Shown here piece after piece: positions 60,648 through 64,000 of a stretch of DNA of 64,000 bases. Source of the stretch: an uncultured Steroidobacter sp. (GTDB lineage Bacteria > Pseudomonadota > Gammaproteobacteria > Steroidobacterales > Steroidobacteraceae); assembly GCA_938008435.1 (NCBI GenBank), contig CALLKK010000012.1:62001-126000 (forward strand), read 5' to 3'. Positions within the stretch are counted from its first letter, which is position 1. Each line of letters opens with the position of its first letter. The notes beneath the pieces are model-generated. The model saw nothing but the letters and a program-made list of their open reading frames with translations. It was not told the DNA's origin and searched no databases. Both the position numbers and the translations under genes were made by a program.

Positions 60648-60712
60648 TTTTTTTCTCTGGCTTGGCCAGCCGGGTCATTGACGACCCATCTTCGGCCAAC
60701 TTCTGAAAAAAA
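60648..60712 (+). promoter_or_regulatory. Structured leader element upstream of the RRM gene
   Basis: Three nested stems share one axis. An outer stem pairs T7C at 60648-60655 with GA7 at 60705-60712. A middle stem pairs TTGGCC (60662-60667) with GGCCAA (60694-60699). An inner hairpin pairs GGGTC (60672-60676) with GACCC (60683-60687). Located in the transcribed leader predicted from the promoter at 60590, it may act as a thermosensor or as a binding site for the encoded protein. Not matched to a known riboswitch. Confidence 0.5.
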
Positions 60713-60858
60713 TCCGACGAGACCGCGAACGTTAGGCCTGGGGCCTCAAGCGACGATGCTTTCGTTGCGGATGGAACCCGATCGTAACCAGGCCTCGCTT
60801 GTTGCGACTGCACGCGTCGGTTCGCACTCGAGGCTTTTTTCAGAGAGACCGTACTGTC

Positions 60859-61149
60859 ATGACGAAGATCTATGTCGGCAACCTGCCGTTCTCTGCGGAC
60901 GAAGCTCAGGTGCGCCAGTTGTTCGAGCAACACGGGACCGTGGACTCCGTCGCGCTCATCAACGATCGCGAAACCGGCCGTCCGCGCGGCTTTGGGTTCG
61001 TTGAGATGCCGCGTGCGGATGCCCAGCGGGCCATCCAGTCACTGAACGGCAAGGAGCTCGGCGGTCGCCCGTTGCGCGTCAACGAGGCGCAGGAGCGCCA
61101 GGGCGGCGGCCGCGGTCCGCGCGGCGGCGGTGGCGGCGGCCGCTGGTAA
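60859..61149 (+). CDS. Glycine-rich RRM RNA-binding protein
   Basis: 96 residues: one RRM domain with RNP2 KIYVGNLPF (residues 3-11) and RNP1 RGFGFVEM (residues 43-50), followed by an Arg/Gly-rich tail (GGGRGPRGGGGGGRW). The same layout is seen in cold-inducible bacterial Rbp proteins, so cold or stress induction is plausible. ATG at 60859. Single gene with own promoter and a strong terminator downstream. Confidence 0.93.
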   Translation: MTKIYVGNLPFSADEAQVRQLFEQHGTVDSVALINDRETGRPRGFGFVEMPRADAQRAIQSLNGKELGGRPLRVNEAQERQGGGRGPRGGGGGGRW

Positions 61150-61173
61150 GTCGCCGTAAGTCGACGAAAGACG

Positions 61174-61214
61174 AGGCCCTGCGATGCGCAAGCGTCGCAG
61201 GGCCTTCTTCGTTT
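61174..61214 (+). terminator. Intrinsic terminator of the RRM gene
   Basis: Perfect 11-base arms AGGCCCTGCGA and TCGCAGGGCCT, ten-base loop, followed by TCTTCGTTT, 24 bases after the stop codon. Good intrinsic terminator. Confidence 0.8.
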
Positions 61215-61488
61215 ACGCAAGATCGGCGAGATGACGCGCTTCGCGCGACTTTCATGTTCCGATCGTTTCATGATCGCAGCCACATCGCTGCGTGCATCGC
61301 TACATCAGCACTTCTGCATCTTGGCTGCTAACTCGCATCTGCGAGCGTGGTCACAGATGACCCATTGCTTTGCGCGTGCAATCGTTGCACGCTGGATCCA
61401 GGAACATCACGTGTGCATGTGAATTCGTTTCATAGACGCGCGGATGTTTTCACGACACCGCGCACGGCCAATGCACGAGGTGTGACCG
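61215..61488. other. Non-coding stretch with a small inverted repeat
   Basis: The 339 bases between the RRM stop and the next gene hold the terminator and then a lower-GC region. The only clear structure is a perfect inverted repeat GCGTGCAA/TTGCACGC at 61374-61392 with a three-base TCG centre, 97 bases before the next ATG. It could be an operator or a small hairpin. No gene is supported. Confidence 0.45.
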
Positions 61489-62118
61489 ATGGAGGATGCG
61501 CTACAGACCAAGTCGCTGGTCGCAGTCAGCAACTTGCGCGAGTTCTTCCATGATTCCGTCCAGACGGCTCTGCGTCAGCAGCGCGTCTCGGTGGATGCGC
61601 ATACCGAGCAGTATGTCGTGAACTTACTGACAATGTTCGCGCGCTCGGAGGCGCTCTACGAGCAAACGCCCGAAGGCGTACGGCTCAAACCGCTGGCGCA
61701 CATGCTGGCGGACGCGTCGGAGGCGGCGACGCCGCATCAGCGCGACGAGGCGCTGCGGCGCCTGGGCGATGTGTCGCTCTTCATCGCCGGTTTCTTCGCG
61801 CAGAGCTTCGCGCGCAAGCTCATCGACATCGACTATCACATCGCAATGGGCGGGCGCGCTTACGGCACGCTTGCCGAGAGCATGCGCGGGACGCTGCGTG
61901 GGCATGTGTTCGCGGCGATCTTCATGGAGCTCGCGCAGAAGTTTCAGCGGCTGGTCGATGTCCTGAACGAAGTCGCCGAAATGTCGCACCAGCACACCGA
62001 CAAGGACATCCTCAGGCTCTACGAGATCTATCTCAAGACCGGCAGCCCGCGCGCCTACGCCATCTTGCGCAAGCTGGGCGTGGATCCCGTGAGCAACGGC
62101 ATGCGCACCGAACAGTGA
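61489..62118 (+). CDS. Conserved helical protein of unknown function
   Basis: 209 residues, mostly helical, no signal peptide or membrane helix. Central segments FIAGFFAQSFARKLIDIDYHIAMGGRAYGTLAESMRG and MELAQKFQRLVDVLNEVAEM look like a conserved core. MFARSEALYEQTPEGVRLKPLAHMLADA precedes it. I do not recognise a named family. ATG at 61489 has a GAGG-like sequence in front of it. The next gene starts seven bases after the stop, so both form an operon. Confidence 0.7.
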   Translation: MEDALQTKSLVAVSNLREFFHDSVQTALRQQRVSVDAHTEQYVVNLLTMFARSEALYEQTPEGVRLKPLAHMLADASEAATPHQRDEALRRLGDVSLFIAGFFAQSFARKLIDIDYHIAMGGRAYGTLAESMRGTLRGHVFAAIFMELAQKFQRLVDVLNEVAEMSHQHTDKDILRLYEIYLKTGSPRAYAILRKLGVDPVSNGMRTEQ

Positions 62119-62125
62119 GGACGCC

Positions 62126-62788
62126 GTGCTGCTCGGACGCATGCAGGCGCTGCTGGCACAGCTTTACGACGCGCCGGTCGAGCATCGCGTCGATGAGTTC
62201 CTCGTCACCGATCGCGATGAGCTCGTCGAGCTGATCGGCGAAGAGGCTCGCCACGTCGTCGACGAGCATGTCTTTCTCGTGCAAGACGACGACGGTGTGC
62301 GCGTCGGCGTCTACATCGACCAGGCGGTGCTCGATCGTCTCGAGCATCACGATCCCATGCAAGCGCTCGAGGACGGCAATCTGCCCGATTACTGCACGGC
62401 GCTCGAGGGCGTCAGCCACTTCCACTATCTCATCTGGAGCCTGAGTCGCAGCCGCGCGGTCTCGTTGCTCGAGCTCGAGCTGCAGGCGGAGGTCGACAAG
62501 TACGCGAGCGCGGTAGCGCTGCTCACGCGGCAGCGTAACGGGCGTTTTCCGGAGGAGCTGCATGCGCGGCTGTTCGATGCCGTGAGCTTTCTGCCGGCGC
62601 TCGATGCCGAGGAGCGGCGGCGTTACGAGGAAGCGAATCGTTATGCCGCGCGTTACTGTCGGGCGCTCGAACAGCGATTCCTGCGCGCGCGCCGTTCGCG
62701 TCCTGAGCTATGGCTTGCCGAGCTCAGACGCTTCTTTCGCTGCAGTCATCAGGAGAAGCTGCGGCAACTGACGGTGCGTTACGCATGA
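62126..62788 (+). CDS. Conserved acidic protein of unknown function
   Basis: 220 residues from the GTG at 62126, with GAGG at 62117-62120 as ribosome-binding site. N-terminal half acidic with beta strands (EHVFLVQDDDGVRVGVYIDQAVLDRLEHHDPM), then helices (GVSHFHYLIWSLSRSRAVSLLELELQAEVDKYASAVALL). C-terminal helical tail is strongly basic (LRARRSRPELWLAELRRFFRCSHQEKLRQLTVRYA). Family not recognised. Its tight coupling to the preceding gene suggests that they act together. Confidence 0.7.
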   Translation: MLLGRMQALLAQLYDAPVEHRVDEFLVTDRDELVELIGEEARHVVDEHVFLVQDDDGVRVGVYIDQAVLDRLEHHDPMQALEDGNLPDYCTALEGVSHFHYLIWSLSRSRAVSLLELELQAEVDKYASAVALLTRQRNGRFPEELHARLFDAVSFLPALDAEERRRYEEANRYAARYCRALEQRFLRARRSRPELWLAELRRFFRCSHQEKLRQLTVRYA

Positions 62789-62815
62789 GTGCTGCGATAG
62801 GCAGCAGGATGCGCG

Positions 62816-63226
62816 TTAGTCTTCGTCGGGCGGGCGTTCGTTGAGCTTGCGCCGGAGCTCGATCCATTTCGACAGCTCGCGCAAGTCGCGCTTCGGGCGA
62901 CGCGCCTTCTTGCCGAGCAGGCCGCTCTCGTAAGGGTTGTAGCCGAGGCGCAGACCCTTGGGGTTGTTGCGGATCGGCGCATCGGGAGCCGGTTCGTCTT
63001 CGACAATTGCCAAGCCGGGATGCGCGAGAGCACGCCAGCGTGCGCGCTCGCCGGTCTCGCCGTCGTCGGCAAGCCGCTCGTCGCGCCATTCGTAGACCGC
63101 ATTGCCGCGATCGTCGAATGCGATGCGTCCGGGGCGCTCGAGGCGCGCCGAGCTCGAACGCGGACGGACGCGATAGCCGAGCTTTCTCAAATCGTCTTCT
63201 TTCACCTTCGACCACCAACCACTCAA
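62816..63226 (-). CDS. Small hydrophilic protein of unknown function
   Basis: 136 residues, opening MSGWWSKVKEDDLRKLGYRV and with RIAFDDRGNAVYEW, NNPKGLRLGYNPYESG, KKARRPKRDLRELSKWIELRR. The frame is coding-like and dense in charged residues. It starts at a TTG (63226) without a good ribosome-binding site, so the start is uncertain. Convergent with the preceding gene pair. No family recognised; possibly DNA- or RNA-associated given the basic C-terminal half. Confidence 0.6.
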   Translation of the reverse strand: MSGWWSKVKEDDLRKLGYRVRPRSSSARLERPGRIAFDDRGNAVYEWRDERLADDGETGERARWRALAHPGLAIVEDEPAPDAPIRNNPKGLRLGYNPYESGLLGKKARRPKRDLRELSKWIELRRKLNERPPDED

Positions 63227-63545
63227 CGGTGCGCGCGAGCTGGCCGCCGGCGATTCTGATTGTCCTTCTTATGTCTGCTTGGGGCCGGCGTCGCTGCGAC
63301 GCTATTGAAGTGCCTCGTGTCGCGTCAGACAAGCAAGAAAACTGTGACGCATACGACGAAATCGGCGCGACACGCGGCAACCGTAAAACGAATCGACAGT
63401 ACGTGTGCCGATTCAAAGTGTCTGTGGGGGTAGATCGGGCGCGTGGCGAAAAATTCAATCGCGATTCTTGTCGCGCATCACAGTTTCGCGATGAGAAACG
63501 TCCGGACGGTCGGAAGAGCGCACGCGCATGCGAAGCGGCAGTCGC
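63227..63545. other. Non-coding stretch, lower GC
   Basis: 319 bases between two minus-strand genes. GC is lower than in the flanks and no reading frame is convincing. A near-perfect inverted 12-mer (AAACTGTGACGC at 63340 and its reverse complement with one change near 63476) is separated by about 125 bases. Promoter elements for the downstream gene are not clear. Confidence 0.35.
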
Positions 63546-64000
63546 TCAAGCGCTGCGTGCCTGTTTGCGGACTTCTGCTGCGCGATAAAGTCCGACGAGC
63601 GTCTTGCCGTCGGCGATCTCGCCCGAGTGCGCCATCGCGAGCGCTTCGTCGAAAGGCTTCCAGTGAACTTCGATGACTTCGTGCGCTTCCAAGCTCAAGT
63701 CGACGGCAGTGAGCTCCTGCGCCATGAAGAGGTGAATGACTTCGGTGAAGATGCCGGGCGAGCTCAAGTATTTGCCCAGCTCGCGCCAGACCGCGGCCTT
63801 ACGGCCGGCTTCCTCCTGAAGCTCGCGCTGCACCGTTTGGAACGGCGGCTCGCCATGATCGATCTTCCCTGCGGGCAGCTCCCAGATGTAACCGCCTGCA
63901 GCGTGACGAAACTGCCGCAACAGGCAGACCCGATCGTCGCTGTCGATGGCGACGACGGCCGCGCCGCCGGGATGATGAATCATCTCGAGCTCGGCCACGT
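63546..64000 (-). CDS. NUDIX hydrolase (ADP-ribose pyrophosphatase-like), N-terminus beyond window
   Basis: Hydrolyses nucleoside diphosphate derivatives, most likely ADP-ribose. The frame is open to the right edge and reads VAELEMIHHPGGAAVVAIDSDD, typical of the interior of NudF-type proteins, so about 25-40 N-terminal residues are missing. Nudix box: GKIDHGEPPFQTVQRELQEE followed by AG. Also ELPAGK and YLSSPGIFTEVIHLFMA. The apparent GTG at 63998 is inside the domain and is not believed to be the start. Confidence 0.88.
   Translation of the reverse strand, partial: VAELEMIHHPGGAAVVAIDSDDRVCLLRQFRHAAGGYIWELPAGKIDHGEPPFQTVQRELQEEAGRKAAVWRELGKYLSSPGIFTEVIHLFMAQELTAVDLSLEAHEVIEVHWKPFDEALAMAHSGEIADGKTLVGLYRAAEVRKQARSA

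Noticed and set aside
63271..63588. Plus-strand frame starting MSAWGRRRC in the gap before the NUDIX gene
   Set aside because: Runs antisense into the NUDIX gene; composition is not coding-like and no start signal is visible.
1..64000. CRISPR arrays, tRNA or rRNA genes, IS elements
   Set aside because: No regularly spaced identical repeats, no tRNA T-loop/CCA-like structures, no transposase motifs were found on either strand.

Overview
The window is a 64-kb chromosomal segment from a high-GC gammaproteobacterium. The clearest clue is gene order. From about 15.9 to 39 kb the genes run yggT, proC, yggS, pilT, pilU, pyrB, ruvX, yqgE, tonB, gshB, pilG, pilH, pilI, pilJ, chpA, chpC, an arrangement I know from Pseudomonas aeruginosa. 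Codon use is uniform, most genes have housekeeping or core-accessory homologues, and I see no insertion sequence, prophage, tRNA, rRNA or CRISPR array. The species cannot be named from this sequence; a Xanthomonadales/Steroidobacterales-like lineage is a guess.

Layout. 0-2.3 kb: arginase (cut by the left edge) and ornithine cyclodeaminase, divergent from an Lrp/AsnC regulator. 2.5-7.8 kb: a cell-wall and nucleotide run (LysM lytic transglycosylase MltD, a small lipoprotein, an L,D-transpeptidase, the nucleosidase PpnN, a Cys-rich unknown) with several stop/start overlaps. 7.8-15.8 kb: an orphan ParA-like ATPase, tiny unknown genes, HtpG, an FKBP lipoprotein, a PEBP protein, ornithine aminotransferase, a hydrolase/TerB pair and HU. 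15.9-22.5 kb: DUF4426-yggT-proC-yggS, divergent from pilT and two further PilU-type ATPases. 22.7-27.8 kb: a PyrK-like subunit, pyrB, ruvX, yqgE, tonB and gshB, all on the minus strand. 28.3-39 kb: the Pil-Chp chemosensory cluster that controls type IV pili, including a 2108-residue ChpA. 39.2-50 kb: rsmE, ampD, a BtuF-like protein, a Na+/solute symporter, an alkyltransferase-like protein, a YfbK/ECF sigma/membrane-protein operon, a histidine kinase, a UPF0114 protein, msrB and thioredoxin. 49.8-64 kb: an amino-acid permease, a three-gene unit (phosphatase fused to a degenerate ADP-ribosylglycohydrolase, zinc peptidase, Ddl-like ATP-grasp), an S9 peptidase, a FIST protein, metZ, a HAD phosphatase, a glycine-rich RRM protein, three unknown genes and a NUDIX hydrolase cut by the right edge.

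Functional links. Pilus retraction motors and their chemosensory controller lie within 20 kb of each other. Arginase, ornithine cyclodeaminase, ornithine aminotransferase and ProC together cover arginine-to-ornithine-to-proline conversion. Mur sacculus turnover is represented by MltD, the L,D-transpeptidase and AmpD.

The most unusual structure is a family of degenerate heptanucleotide tandem repeats. They sit only at gene boundaries, at six places between 20.0 and 43.2 kb, often as inverted pairs around a 70-110 base core. Some abut or contain the stop codon of the neighbouring gene and some have the spacing of G-quadruplex motifs. The second candidate is the three-gene unit at 51.4-55.0 kb.
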